Shown here one piece after another: positions 17,140-27,218 of a stretch of DNA of 64,000 bases. Source of the DNA: Rhodoblastus sp963748385 (GTDB lineage: Bacteria; Pseudomonadota; Alphaproteobacteria; Rhizobiales; Beijerinckiaceae); NCBI GenBank assembly GCA_963748385.1, contig CAVVIQ010000009.1, positions 1-64,000 of the forward strand. The letters run 5' to 3'. Position numbers and translations under genes: made by a program. The notes under the pieces were generated by a model, which did no database searches, had not been told where the DNA came from, and was given only the letters and a program-made list of their open reading frames with translations. Numbering within the stretch: the first letter of the stretch is position 1; each line of letters begins with the position of its first letter.

Positions 17140-18417
17140 TCACGCCTTCAAATAAAGCGTCTTTTTCGCCGCCATGACAATATCGACCTCGGTCGGCAGC
17201 GCGAGCTTTTCGAGGGGCGCGGCATAGGGCATGGGAATGTCCTGTCCGGTCACCCGCGCCACCGGCGCGTCGAGATCGTCGAAGGCCTCCTCCATCAGCC
17301 GCGCCGAAATTTCGGAGGCGATCCCGCCCTGCGGCCAGCCCTCGTCCACCACGACGCAGCGCCCGGTCTTGGCGACGGAGCCGAGGATCGTCGCCATGTC
17401 GAGCGGCCTCAGGGTCCGCAGGTCGATCACTTCCGCCTCGATCTCCTCCGCCGCCAACCGTTCCGCCGCCGTCAGCGCGAGACCGACGCCGTGCGAAAAG
17501 GCGACGATGGTCACGTCGCGCCCGGCTCGCGCGATATTGGCGGCGCCGATTGGAACCAGATGATCCTTTTCGCGCGGCGCGGGGAAGCTTAGCCCGTAAA
17601 GCTTCGCATGCTCCAGGAAGATCACCGGATTGGGGTCGCGGATCGCCGATTTCAGCAGGCCCTTGGCGTCGGCGGCGGAGAAAGGCGCAACCACCTTGAG
17701 GCCGGGAACATGGGCGAAAAGCGCCGAAAAATCCTGGGCGTGCTGGGCCCCGACCCGCGCCCGCGCGCCGTTCGGGCCGCGAAACACGATCGGGACGTTG
17801 AGCGCGCCGCCAGACATGTAAAAAGTCTTGGCCGCCGAATTGACGATATGGTCCATCGCCTGAAGCGCGAAATTGAAGCTCATGAATTCGATCACCGGCT
17901 TGAGGCCGGCGAAGGCCGCGCCGACGCCGAGACCGGCGAAGCCGTGCTCGCAGATCGGCGCGTCCACCACCCGCCTCGCGCCGAATTCCTGCAACAGGCC
18001 CTGGGTGACCCTCGCCGCGCCCTGCGTGTCCCCGACCTCCTCGCCCAGCACGAAGACCAGCGGATCGCGCCGCATTTCCTCGGCGAGCGCCTCGCGCAAG
18101 GCCTCGCGCACGGTGATGTGCGGGAGCGCGAAATCCTCCTCCTCGGGCGTCGCGGTTTCGATCGTCGCGGGGCGTTCCGCCGGGACGATGAGCGCGATCG
18201 GGGCGTCGACCGCGATTCCTTCAGCGCCTTCGGCGGCGAGAATGCGCTCGAGCACGCCGGATTCGGCCGCCTCGACCTCCATGGTCGCTTTTTCCGTTGC
18301 GACTTCGGCGATAATCTCGCCCGCCTCGACGAATTCGCCCTCGCGCTTCAGCCAGCGGGTCAGCTTGCCGAATTTCATTTCGGGCGAAAGCGCCGGCATC
18401 AGCACATGCGTCGCCAT
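17140..18417 (-). CDS. pdhB: Pyruvate dehydrogenase E1 component, beta subunit, with N-terminal lipoyl domain
   Basis: Residues 1-80 form a lipoyl domain with a normal lipoylation lysine, Lys43 (TEKATMEVEA). After a short linker the transketolase-like E1-beta domain begins (ITVREALREALAEEM), with VLGEEVGDTQGAARVTQGL, FMSFNFALQAMDHIVNSAAK and the C-terminal EVIDLRTLRPLD and GWPQGGIASEI segments. E1-beta binds thiamine diphosphate together with E1-alpha. The lipoyl-E1-beta fusion is common in alphaproteobacteria. Here it is the only intact lipoyl domain of the locus, since the E2-like partner has lost its lysine. It follows pdhA by 25 bases. Confidence 0.95.
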   Translation of the reverse strand: MATHVLMPALSPEMKFGKLTRWLKREGEFVEAGEIIAEVATEKATMEVEAAESGVLERILAAEGAEGIAVDAPIALIVPAERPATIETATPEEEDFALPHITVREALREALAEEMRRDPLVFVLGEEVGDTQGAARVTQGLLQEFGARRVVDAPICEHGFAGLGVGAAFAGLKPVIEFMSFNFALQAMDHIVNSAAKTFYMSGGALNVPIVFRGPNGARARVGAQHAQDFSALFAHVPGLKVVAPFSAADAKGLLKSAIRDPNPVIFLEHAKLYGLSFPAPREKDHLVPIGAANIARAGRDVTIVAFSHGVGLALTAAERLAAEEIEAEVIDLRTLRPLDMATILGSVAKTGRCVVVDEGWPQGGIASEISARLMEEAFDDLDAPVARVTGQDIPMPYAAPLEKLALPTEVDIVMAAKKTLYLKA

Positions 18418-18442
18418 TCCCGTCTCCCCCTCCGGCCCGCCG

Positions 18443-19429
18443 TCACTTCAGCACCTCGGAACAAAGCTCCGCCGCGCCGGGCTCCGGGCTCTGCGCGGCA
18501 TGTTCGGCGGCCTCCGTGACAAGGGCGCGAACTTCCGCGTCGATCCGCTTCAACAAAGCCTCGTCGGCCTGTCCGGAATCCAGAAGCCTCTGGCGCTGGC
18601 GCTCGATCGGGTCGAGCACAGGGATCGCGCGCGGCTCGTCCTTGCGGCGATATTTGGCCGGGTCCGCCAGCGAATGGCCGCGATAGCGCTCGACGCCCAT
18701 CTCGAGAACGGTCGGCCCGCCGCCCTCGCGGGCCCGTTCGATCGCTCTTGTTCCCGCCTCGCGCACCGCTTCGACATCCATGCCGTCAATGGCTTCGCCG
18801 GGAATGTCGAAGGCGGCGCCGCGTCGGGCGAGTTCGCCGCCCTGGCCGGGGCCGGCGCGGTTGTTTTCAATGACGTAAACGACGGGCAGCCGCCAGCGCG
18901 CCGCCATGTTGAAGCTTTCCGCGACCTGGCCCTGGTCGGCGGCGCCGTCGCCGAAGAAACAGACGCAGACCCGCCCGTCGCCGCGATAGGAATTGGCGAA
19001 GGCGAGGCCGGCGCCGAGCGAAGCCTGGGCGCCGACGATCCCGTGGCCGCCGAAATATTCGAGCTCCGGCGCGAATATGTGCATCGAGCCGCCCTTGCCG
19101 CCGGAAAGCCCGCCGCGCCGCCCGGTCATTTCCGCAAGAACCGCGCGCGGATCGGCGCCGCAGGCGAGCAGATGGCCATGATGGCGGTAGGAGGCGATGA
19201 ACTGGTCGGTCTCGCGGGCCGCGAGCCGCATGCCGACGACGATCGCCTCCTGGCCGATATAGAGATGGCAGAAGCCGCCGATCAGGCCCATGCCGAAGAG
19301 CTGGCCGGCCTTTTCCTCGAAACGGCGGATGAGCAGCATGGCGCGATAAATGTCGAGGTCGTCGCCATCGCCGAGAAAATCGGCCAGACGCGACTCCCCG
19401 TCCCGCGGCTCGAAGGAGGAAGCGGCCAT
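18443..19429 (-). CDS. pdhA: Pyruvate dehydrogenase E1 component, alpha subunit (shortened active-site loop)
   Basis: E1-alpha decarboxylates pyruvate with thiamine diphosphate. The 328-residue protein has IRRFEEKAGQLFGMG, GGKGGSMHIF, the TPP motif from FFGDGAADQGQ to VIENN, and RYRGHSLADPAKYR. Two features are unusual. The segment after ENNR, normally a loop like YAMGTSxxRAxA of about 20 residues, is replaced by AGPGQGGELARRG, roughly seven residues shorter, and the usual GDGAANQGQ reads GDGAADQGQ. The frame is open throughout. It is the first dehydrogenase gene after ftsB, the canonical alphaproteobacterial pdh position, so substrate assignment as pyruvate rests on context as well as similarity. 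Confidence 0.88.
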   Translation of the reverse strand: MAASSFEPRDGESRLADFLGDGDDLDIYRAMLLIRRFEEKAGQLFGMGLIGGFCHLYIGQEAIVVGMRLAARETDQFIASYRHHGHLLACGADPRAVLAEMTGRRGGLSGGKGGSMHIFAPELEYFGGHGIVGAQASLGAGLAFANSYRGDGRVCVCFFGDGAADQGQVAESFNMAARWRLPVVYVIENNRAGPGQGGELARRGAAFDIPGEAIDGMDVEAVREAGTRAIERAREGGGPTVLEMGVERYRGHSLADPAKYRRKDEPRAIPVLDPIERQRQRLLDSGQADEALLKRIDAEVRALVTEAAEHAAQSPEPGAAELCSEVLK

Positions 19430-19529
19430 TGTTCCTTCCGCGCCAGATGACCAGCCGCGCTCCGGGAATAGCGGAATCGCGGCGACAGATTGAAGGCTAA
19501 CGTGAAGCCGGAGAAAAAGCGAGCGCGCC

Positions 19530-19868
19530 TCAATCCTGCGAGGGTCGATCTTGTTCCTGCGGCAGGATGACGACGAGGTCGTCCTTGCCCACCCGGTTGA
19601 GCAGGTTGCGCGCCTCCTCGTCGAGCAGGTCGCGATCGACCACCGGACCGCGCAGCAGCGCGATCCGCTTGTCCCACAGCAACTTCTCGGCGCGGACCTG
19701 ATTCAGCTGGGCCTCGACCCCGGCGATCTCGCGGCGGGTCTGGAGGTCCGCCGCGACGCCGCGTCCGCCGTGAAAGGCGTGCCAGATGAAAAAGCCGCCC
19801 ACCACCCCGGAGAAGAGATGGAACAGCAAAGGAATGGCGATGGAGGTGAAACGCGTGCGGACGACCAT
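19530..19868 (-). CDS. ftsB: Septum formation initiator family protein (FtsB/DivIC-like)
   Basis: This small bitopic membrane protein of 112 residues has an N-terminal transmembrane segment (about residues 10-32, IPLLFHLFSGVVGGFFIWHA) followed by a coiled coil (about 38-75, AADLQTRREIAGVEAQLNQV) and a conserved DLLDEEARNLLNRVGKDDLVV tail. FtsB links FtsL and FtsQ in the divisome. The ATG at 19868 is the natural start because the membrane segment follows; a longer open frame upstream is arginine-rich and overlaps holC. In alphaproteobacteria ftsB normally precedes pdhA, as here (100-base gap). Confidence 0.9.
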   Translation of the reverse strand: MVVRTRFTSIAIPLLFHLFSGVVGGFFIWHAFHGGRGVAADLQTRREIAGVEAQLNQVRAEKLLWDKRIALLRGPVVDRDLLDEEARNLLNRVGKDDLVVILPQEQDRPSQD

Positions 19869-19951
19869 GGCGCGAGCATCGCCGGCAAAGGTTAGGTCAC
19901 GGTTAATTCTCGTCGAACCGAGGCCGGCAAACGTTCCGTTACGGGAATTTG

Positions 19952-20407
19952 TCAGGCCTGTTTGCGCCAGCCGCCCTCTTCCGTCTCCTGCCAATAGGAG
20001 AGATCGGCGCCGCCTTGTTTCAACAAACGCCATTGTTCGCGCGCGGCGGCGAGCGACGCCTCGTCGCGGCCGTCGAACAGCAGGATCAGGCGCTCGTAAT
20101 TCGACCCGGCGAAGGGCTCCGCCTCGGCGCCGTCGATGAGGAAGCGGATGCGCGCGCCATTGGGATTGTCGTCGCCGCAGGTCAGCCAGACCGCCTGCAA
20201 GGCGGGGTCTCCATCGCTTTGCGAACCGTGCGGGAGAAACGAATCCTCGGCGTAGGTCCACAGCAGATCGTCGATCGCCGCCAGCCGCTCCGGCGCACGG
20301 CACTGCACCACGGCCCGCCAGCCGCGCTTCAGCGCCAGCTCGATCAGGACGGGAAGCGCCTGTTCGAGGGTGCGCCTTTGCAGCTGGTAGAACCAGAACT
20401 CGGACAT
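19952..20407 (-). CDS. holC: DNA polymerase III subunit chi
   Basis: The chi subunit links the polymerase III clamp loader to SSB-coated DNA. This 151-residue protein has the family N-terminus (EFWFYQLQRRTLEQALPVLI), the RAVVQCRAPERLAAIDDLLW segment, and SFLPHGSQSDGDPALQAVWL, which matches the conserved region FLPHG. It starts 10 bases after pepA on the same strand, a pairing seen across alphaproteobacteria and other proteobacteria. Frame intact. Confidence 0.92.
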   Translation of the reverse strand: MSEFWFYQLQRRTLEQALPVLIELALKRGWRAVVQCRAPERLAAIDDLLWTYAEDSFLPHGSQSDGDPALQAVWLTCGDDNPNGARIRFLIDGAEAEPFAGSNYERLILLFDGRDEASLAAAREQWRLLKQGGADLSYWQETEEGGWRKQA

Positions 20408-20417
20408 TTGGAGCGCT

Positions 20418-21929
20418 CTAAAGCTCGTAGTAATCCTTGACGAGCCGGTCGAGCAGGCGGACGCCCCATCCCGAACCCCAGCTCTGGTTGAGGTCGTTCG
20501 TCGGCGACGACATGCCGGTTCCCGCGATGTCGAGATGGGCCCAGGGCGTGTCGTTGACGAATTTCTGCAGGAACTGCGCCGCGGTGATCGAGCCGGCGTT
20601 GCGTCCGCCGGTGTTCTTGATGTCGGCGAATTTCGACTCGATCAGCTTGTCGTAAGCCGCGCCGAGCGGCATGCGCCAGACCTTTTCGCCGGTCTTCGTC
20701 CCGGCCTCGGTCAGGCGCTGGGCGAGTTCGTCATTGTTGCTGAACAGGCCGGCGTATTCCTGGCCGAGCGCGATGAGGATCGCGCCGGTGAGGGTGGCGA
20801 GATCGATCATGAAGACGGGCTTGCAGGCGTTCTGGACATGCCACAGCACGTCGGCCAGCACGAGACGGCCTTCCGCGTCGGTGTTGATGATTTCTATGGT
20901 CGTCCCCGACATGGCGGCGACGATGTCGCTCGGACGCTGCGCCGCGCCGTCGGGCATGTTCTCGACCAGACCGATCGCGCCGACGACGTTGACCGCCGCC
21001 TTGCGCGAGGCGAGAGCGTGCATCAGGCCGACAACGCAGGCGGCGCCCGCCATGTCGCCTTTCATGTCCTCCATTCCGGCGCCGGGTTTGAGCGAAATTC
21101 CGCCCGAATCGAAGCACACCCCCTTGCCGACGAAGGCGACCGGCTGGGCGTCCCTGCGCCCGCCGTTCCAGCGCATGATCACGACCCGGCTTGGCCGTCT
21201 CGACCCCTGCCCCACGCCGAGCAGCGCTCGCATGCCGAGCGCCTCCATCGCCGGAACGTCGAGGATTTCCACCGCGACCCCGAGCTTTTCCAGCTCCTTG
21301 GCCTTTTCCGCGAAGCTTTCCGGATAGAGCAGGTTTGGCGGCAGGTTGACCAGGGTGCGGGCGAGATCGACGCCGTCGGCGAGTCCCTGGACTCCCGCGA
21401 CGGCGGCCTGGTCGGCGCCGGCGATCCTGATATCGGCCGGCTCGTCGTTCTCGGAATCGTCCTTGCTCGCCTTTTTGGTCTTGAACTGGTCGAATTTATA
21501 GGCGCGCAGGCGCAAGCCGAGGGCGAAATCAGCCGTCGCGGCGGCGGGGTCCTCGGGCGGCGCAGCGAAATCGAACAGGACGCGGGCATGAACCGCCTTG
21601 CCGAGCTTGGCGATGGTCAGGCCGCCGAGGCGCAGGAAATCGACCTTGTCGCCGTCTTTTTCCGGCGCGGTCCCGAGGACGAGAAGCCTTTGCGCGCCGA
21701 GGCCGGAGGGAGCCAGGATGTCGAGGGCGGAGCCGATCTTGCCCTTGAAGGCGGCCGCCTCGGCGGCGCGGGGAATCACCCTGGCGGCCTCGCCGAGCGC
21801 GGCGGCCGAGGCGGCGCCGAGCGCCAGCGCCCCGTCGGCGAAAACCACCAGGGCGTAGCCTCCGGCCTCGGGCGGCGCGGCGAGCGCCTCCGCTATGGAC
21901 ATTACGCCGAGCGTGACGGAAGCGGACAT
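20418..21929 (-). CDS. pepA: Leucyl aminopeptidase (M17 family)
   Basis: PepA is a cytosolic two-metal aminopeptidase that releases N-terminal residues from peptides and forms hexamers. The C-terminal catalytic domain is clear: VGKGVCFDSGGISLKPG, MKGDMAGAACVVG, and the signature NTDAEGRLVLADVL. The N-terminal macro-like domain (residues 1-170) is more variable and contains a charged insertion KTKKASKDDSENDE. Length is 503 residues, normal. It is divergent from lptF, with a shared 280-base spacer (21930-22209) where both promoters should lie. In some bacteria PepA also binds DNA; nothing here bears on that. Confidence 0.95.
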   Translation of the reverse strand: MSASVTLGVMSIAEALAAPPEAGGYALVVFADGALALGAASAAALGEAARVIPRAAEAAAFKGKIGSALDILAPSGLGAQRLLVLGTAPEKDGDKVDFLRLGGLTIAKLGKAVHARVLFDFAAPPEDPAAATADFALGLRLRAYKFDQFKTKKASKDDSENDEPADIRIAGADQAAVAGVQGLADGVDLARTLVNLPPNLLYPESFAEKAKELEKLGVAVEILDVPAMEALGMRALLGVGQGSRRPSRVVIMRWNGGRRDAQPVAFVGKGVCFDSGGISLKPGAGMEDMKGDMAGAACVVGLMHALASRKAAVNVVGAIGLVENMPDGAAQRPSDIVAAMSGTTIEIINTDAEGRLVLADVLWHVQNACKPVFMIDLATLTGAILIALGQEYAGLFSNNDELAQRLTEAGTKTGEKVWRMPLGAAYDKLIESKFADIKNTGGRNAGSITAAQFLQKFVNDTPWAHLDIAGTGMSSPTNDLNQSWGSGWGVRLLDRLVKDYYEL

Positions 21930-22209
21930 GGAAACCTCGTTTGGACGCGCGCGACGCCCGACGGCTTGCTGGCCGGCGGGACGATGGGCGGGAAAGGACG
22001 GACGTCAATATGCGACGGCGCGGCGAATCCGGTCAATGCGCGGGCCGCCCGAAAAGTCTCGACCGCGCGAGACCGCGCGAACGGGGCGCGACAAAAGGCG
22101 GCCTTGGAAAGGCCCAAGTGATCGGGCTATCTGCAATCTGGCTCCGCGCCCTTTGCGTCGCGGGGCTTTTGATCTATGTCGGGGCCCCGGCCGGCATCGA
22201 AAGCAGAAC

Positions 22210-23337
22210 ATGACCCTGGTCGAACGCTATATTTTCACGATCGCCGGCGTGGCCTTCATGGTTGCGCTCGGGGTGCTGACGGCCGTGATCTGGCTGACCG
22301 AATCCATGCGCGATTTCGACCTGATGACCACCAAGGGCCAGTCCATCATCGCCTTTTTCCACGTCACCGGCCTGATCATTCCCTCGCTTTTGATGGTCAT
22401 CACGCCGATCGCCTTGTTCATCGCCATATTGTTCGCGCTGAACAAGCTCAACGGCGACAGCGAACTCGTGGTCTCCGCCTCCGCCGGCCTGTCGCCCCTC
22501 CAGCTGTTTCGCCCTTTCGCCGCCCTGATCGTGATCGGGACGTTGTTTTGCGGCCTCATGTCGCTGTGGGCCATGCCCTGGAGCTTCCGCTCCCTGCGTT
22601 ACGCGCTCTCCGAGGTCCACTCCGAATTCCTGACCCGAATCGTCCGGCCCGGCGCCTTCAACATCATCGATTACGGGCTCTATTTTCATTACCGCGCGCG
22701 CGGACCGGGCGGCGCCCTGCTCGGCATTTTCATGCTGGACATGCGCGAGCGTGGCCAGAGCAACGTCTATATCGCGGAAAAGGGAATCGCGACCAATGTC
22801 GGCGACCGGAATTTCCTGGTGCTCGAAACCGGAACGATTCAGCGCCAGGACAGGGGCAGCGCGGCGCCAGCCATGGTGGGGTTCGATTCCTACGCTCTCG
22901 ATCTCAGCCATTTCGGCTCCGCGGCGGACGGCGCGCCTTTGAGCCCGCGCGAGCGCACGACTTCGGACCTGCTGAATTATGACGTCTCCGACCCCTATGT
23001 GAAACTCGACGAGGGACATTTCCGCGCCGAGCTGCACGATCGGTTTGTCGCCCCGCTCTACGCCCTGGCCTTCGGAATGATCGCCTTCGCCGCGCTTGGC
23101 GCGCCGCGGACGACCCGGCAGAATCGCGGCCTCGCCATTGGCGGCGCGGTCCTGGCGGCGCTGCTGCTGCGGGTCGCCGGCTTCGGCGCCACGGCCCTGA
23201 TGGCCCGACAGGCCTCCGCCCCGCCGCTCGCCTACGCCCTGCCGCTCGCGGGTTTGGCGCTGGCGGGGCTTTACGCCTTCGCTCCCGCTTTCGGCCTGTC
23301 CTTCCGGCGCGCGCGCGCCGTTCTCGCGGCGGCGTGA
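22210..23337 (+). CDS. lptF: LPS export ABC transporter permease LptF
   Basis: LptF forms, with LptG and the ATPase LptB, the inner-membrane extractor that moves lipopolysaccharide to the periplasmic bridge. The 375-residue protein starts with VERYIFTIAGVAFMVALGVL, has three N-terminal membrane helices, a periplasmic beta-jellyroll domain in the middle (about 130-270) and three C-terminal helices. ATG 22210 is chosen because the family N-terminus begins there; the frame is open further upstream but that part is arginine-rich. lptG starts 2 bases after its stop codon. Confidence 0.94.
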   Translation: MTLVERYIFTIAGVAFMVALGVLTAVIWLTESMRDFDLMTTKGQSIIAFFHVTGLIIPSLLMVITPIALFIAILFALNKLNGDSELVVSASAGLSPLQLFRPFAALIVIGTLFCGLMSLWAMPWSFRSLRYALSEVHSEFLTRIVRPGAFNIIDYGLYFHYRARGPGGALLGIFMLDMRERGQSNVYIAEKGIATNVGDRNFLVLETGTIQRQDRGSAAPAMVGFDSYALDLSHFGSAADGAPLSPRERTTSDLLNYDVSDPYVKLDEGHFRAELHDRFVAPLYALAFGMIAFAALGAPRTTRQNRGLAIGGAVLAALLLRVAGFGATALMARQASAPPLAYALPLAGLALAGLYAFAPAFGLSFRRARAVLAAA

Positions 23338-23338
23338 A

Positions 23339-24421
23339 ATGATCGGACGCACGCTCGGCCTTTATCTTGGCTCGCGTTTCCTCAAGAGCGTGGCCGTCGT
23401 CTTTTTCACGATTTTCGTCCTGATCTATATGGTGACTTTCGTGGAGCTGCTGCGCCGCGCCAGCGACAGCCCCAATGCGAGCGCGGGCTTGGCCGCCTGG
23501 CTCGCGTTTCTGGAAACGCCGATCGTCGCCGAGCAGATTCTCCCTTTCGTCGTTCTGTTCGGGGCGATGGCCGCCTTCATCAATCTGACCCGCAAGCTCG
23601 AACTGGTGGTGGCGCGCGCGGCCGGCGTCTCGGTCTGGCAGTTCCTGGCGCCGCCGGCGCTGGCGGCGATCGGAGTCGGGCTGATCGTGATCACCGTGTA
23701 CAATCCGCTCTCGGCCGCGATGAAGCAGCAATCCGAGGTCATGGAGGCGCGGGTTTTGAAAAACAAGCTGGTCGCCAACGACACCAGCATGTGGATCCGT
23801 CAGACCAGCCCGGCCGGGCAGTCGATCCTTCGGGCGGGAGCCTCGGAGAATTACGGCTTGCGCCTTCTCAATGTCTCGGCCTTCGTATTCGACAAGGAGG
23901 GGCGGTTCCTCGAGCGGGCCGACGCCGACGAAGCGGAATTGACGGGGGGCGAATGGCGGCTCTCCCATGTCGTGATCACCGCGCCCGGAGTCGCGCCGCG
24001 GAGAGCGGATGTTTACCAACTTGCGACTAATCTGCTCCCCAGTCAGGTGATGCAGAGTTTCGTATCACCGGAATCGGCTCCATTCTGGTCCTTGCCAGGT
24101 CTGGTGAAGGACACGGAGGAGGCCGGTCTCGACGCAATGGGGTATCGTTTGCGTTTCCAGTCTCTCCTCGCTTTGCCCGCGCTGCTCGCGGCCATGGTGT
24201 TGATCGCCGCCTCCTTTTCGCTGAAGCTGTCCCGCATGGGAGGCGTCGGCATGCAGGTTTTGGGTGGCGTCGGAGCAGGCTTCGTGCTTTATGTCGCCAG
24301 GAAATTCGTATCCGACCTCGGGGCCGCGGGGGTGCTGAGCGCGCCCGTGGCCGCGTGGTCGCCGGCGGTCGTGGCGAATATGTTGGGCGCGCTCACTCTT
24401 CTCAATGGCGAGGACGGCTGA
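23339..24421 (+). CDS. lptG: LPS export ABC transporter permease LptG
   Basis: This is the partner permease of LptF. The 360-residue protein begins GRTLGLYLGSRFLKSVAVVF, and shows the conserved LELVVARAAGVSVWQFLAP coupling-helix region near residue 90, a periplasmic domain, and C-terminal helices with GGVGMQVLGGVGAGFVLYVA. Its TGA overlaps the lptD ATG by one base, so translation is coupled. The order lptF-lptG-lptD-surA-pdxA-rsmA is typical of Hyphomicrobiales. Confidence 0.95.
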   Translation: MIGRTLGLYLGSRFLKSVAVVFFTIFVLIYMVTFVELLRRASDSPNASAGLAAWLAFLETPIVAEQILPFVVLFGAMAAFINLTRKLELVVARAAGVSVWQFLAPPALAAIGVGLIVITVYNPLSAAMKQQSEVMEARVLKNKLVANDTSMWIRQTSPAGQSILRAGASENYGLRLLNVSAFVFDKEGRFLERADADEAELTGGEWRLSHVVITAPGVAPRRADVYQLATNLLPSQVMQSFVSPESAPFWSLPGLVKDTEEAGLDAMGYRLRFQSLLALPALLAAMVLIAASFSLKLSRMGGVGMQVLGGVGAGFVLYVARKFVSDLGAAGVLSAPVAAWSPAVVANMLGALTLLNGEDG

Positions 24422-27024
24422 TGGCGGCAGCCCGTCCCAGCCGCCTCGCACGCCACATCGCCCGGCCGCGCGTCTCGCGCCTGGGCGCATTAGGCCTGTT
24501 TGCGGCCGGGTTGGCGGCTGTCGCCGCGTCCGTTCTTTCCCCGGGAGCCGCCGCCCAGACCATGAGCGACCGCATCGGCAACGCGAGCGGCGGCAAGAAG
24601 GGCCCGATGGTGGTCGAGGCCAACCAGGTCGTCTATGACGACAAGGCCCATGCGGTATCGGCGGTCGGCGACGCCCAGATCTATTATGAAGGAAAGGTTC
24701 TCGAAGCCGACCGGGTCACCTATTTCAAGGACACCGGCCGTGTGCTGGCGGAAGGCTCGGTCAAGCTCACGGACACCGACGGCTCGGTGACCCATGCCGA
24801 CAAGATGGAATTGTCCGGCGACTTCAAGGAAGGTTTTGTCGACACCCTGCGCGCCGACACCAAGGAGCGCACCCATCTCGGCGCGACCCGCTCCGACAAG
24901 GTGGACGCGGACACGACCGTCTTCCTCAATGGAACCTATACGGCCTGCCCGAGCTGCGCCAAACACCCCGAGCGCCCGCCGGTGTGGCGGCTGCGCGCCA
25001 GGAAAATCATCCACAAGAACAACGAGCAGATGCTCTATTTCGAGGACGCGACCTTCGATCTGTACGGCTTCCCGATCGCCTATTTCCCGTTCTTCTCGAA
25101 CCCCGACCCGAGCGTGAAGCGGCAATCCGGTTTCCTGATGCCATTGCCCAGCTTTGGCTCCACCACCGGCTATGGATTTCGGCATTCCCTATTTCTGGGC
25201 GATCTCGCCGAACATGGATCTGACCCTGACGCCGAAATATTACGTGCGCCAGGGCCTGTGGGGGGACGCGGACTTCCGCTACCGGCTGGACAACGGCTAT
25301 TTCTATATTGACATCAACGGCATCCATCAGACGGCGGACAGCGCCTTCGCGCAGCAGCCCTGGGGCTCGGGCAACCAGACCAACCGCGGCTCGATCGCGT
25401 CCCAGGGAACGATCTGGCTCAGTCAGGACTGGAAGTTCGGCTGGGACGTGATGCGTCTGTCCGACAAATGGTATCTCTATGACTACGGTGTGCCCAATCA
25501 GATTCTCCGTCCCGTCCTCGACGGCAATGTCATCACCGAAACCTCGTCCGACGTTTATCTGAACGGCCAGGGCGACCGCGGCTATTTCGACCTGCGCGGC
25601 TATTCGTTCCAGGGTCTGACCAATTTCGACTATCAGCCGCAGCTGGCCGCCGTCTGGCCGATGCTGGACTACAACAAGACGATCGACCTCCCGCCCGAAA
25701 AGACATATGGCGTCGGCGGCCAGATCGAGATTGACGCCAATTTCACCAGTTCCTCCGCGGCGCTCGCCTCGTACCAGCAGACCAACGCGATCGAGGTCGA
25801 CAATCTTTACGGCCTCCATCCGGTCTGCAACAATCCGGTCACCGGCAAGCCGGATTACACCCCTGGCGCCTGTATCCTGCGCGGAATCGGCGGCTCCTAC
25901 ACCACCGGCACGGTCCAACTGTCCTGGGAGCGCAAATTCATCGACCCGCTAGGCGAGGTCATCACGCCTTTCGCCTTCGTGCGCGCCCACGCCGACTATC
26001 TGGATTATTCGACATCCGGTTTCGCGACCTTCGGCTCGGACACCATCGCCAACGCCTATCAGAGCAATTATTTCACCGACAACAACCAGTTCCAGGGCAC
26101 GGTGACGCCGGGCGTCGGCCTCGAATGGCGCTATCCCCTGCTGGCGAGCACCCCGATCGGCTCGCTGGTCATCGAGCCGATCGGCCAGATCATCGCGCGC
26201 CCCAACGCCCCGCCGACCTCGAACACGCTGGTGAATCTCGACGCCCAGAGCCTTGTGTTCGACGATTTCGAACCTGTTCGAATGGAACAAATATTCCGGC
26301 TACGACCGTTTCGAGACCGGCGTGCGCGCCAATTACGGCGCCCAGTTCACCCTCGACATGGACCAGCACGGCTATATCAACGCCTTGTTCGGCCAGTCCG
26401 CCCAGGTCGCCGGCGTGAATTCCTTCGATACGCCCGACGCGGCCAACGTCGGCCTGGAATCGGGCCTCAACACGCCGCTGTCCAATTATGTGGCGCGCGT
26501 TTCCTATGTGCCAAACGGCAATTACAGCTTCATCGCCAAGGCGCAATTCGACGAGGCGACCTGGGCGCTCGCCAGGCTCGACATCGCGGCGCACGCCCAT
26601 TACGGCCCGCTGGATTTCAGCCACCCAGTTCGCCGATTACGAACAGCAGCCCCTGATCGGTTATATCTACCGGCGTGACGGACTGTTGTTCACAACGAAA
26701 TATGACGTCACGGAGCATTATTTCGTTTCCGGCAACGTCAATTTCGACCTAAGCCGGCATTATTATTATCCGGCTTTCCTCCCCACGCCGCAGCCGCTGT
26801 TCTCGCCCGCGACCTGGGGGCTTGGCGGCGGCTATGCCGACGACTGCGCCAAGGTGACGTTGAATTACACCAACACGATTTCGGACCTTGTCGGAAATCC
26901 GCCGGTCTATGTTCGCAACCAGACGGTGCTGGTGACGATCGACCTGCGCACGCTTGGCCAACTGAGGTCGCCGATCAAAGTTACGCCCAGCCAGATCCAG
27001 GACGGCGTCCGCTACAACGATTGA
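24421..27024 (+). CDS. lptD: LPS assembly protein LptD (three frameshifts)
   Basis: LptD is the essential outer-membrane barrel that inserts LPS with LptE. A signal peptide (LGLFAAGLAAVAASVLSPGAAAQ) leads into the OstA/LptA-like jellyroll (VVEANQVVYDDKAHAVSAVG, YFKDTGRVLAEGSVKLTDTD) and then the large barrel domain. The frame changes near 25175 (before FGIPYFWAISPNMDLTLTP), near 26270 (before NLFEWNKYSGYDRFETG) and near 26625 (before TQFADYEQQPLIGYIYRRDG). Each is repaired by removing one base, giving about 866 residues. A cysteine pair TACPSCAKHP lies near residue 180. All three breaks in one essential gene argue for sequence errors. Confidence 0.93.
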
Positions 27025-27218
27025 TTGCGGCGCGCCCCCGGCGCGGCGTGGCGTCGATCCGGCGGCGGCGCGGCGTCTTGCCCTGCCGGGCCTTATGCGT
27101 CTAATACGGTTTCTGCAGGATTGCCTGGCAACCCGCAAAAACGAAATGGCGTGAAAATCCTTCGAGTCGCTGGCGGCGACGCGCGGCGTCGGGGGTGAGG
27201 CTGTCACGGATCAAGGAC

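Noticed and set aside
19869..20303. Longer FtsB reading from 20303
   Set aside because: The extra 145 residues overlap holC and have no membrane or family features.
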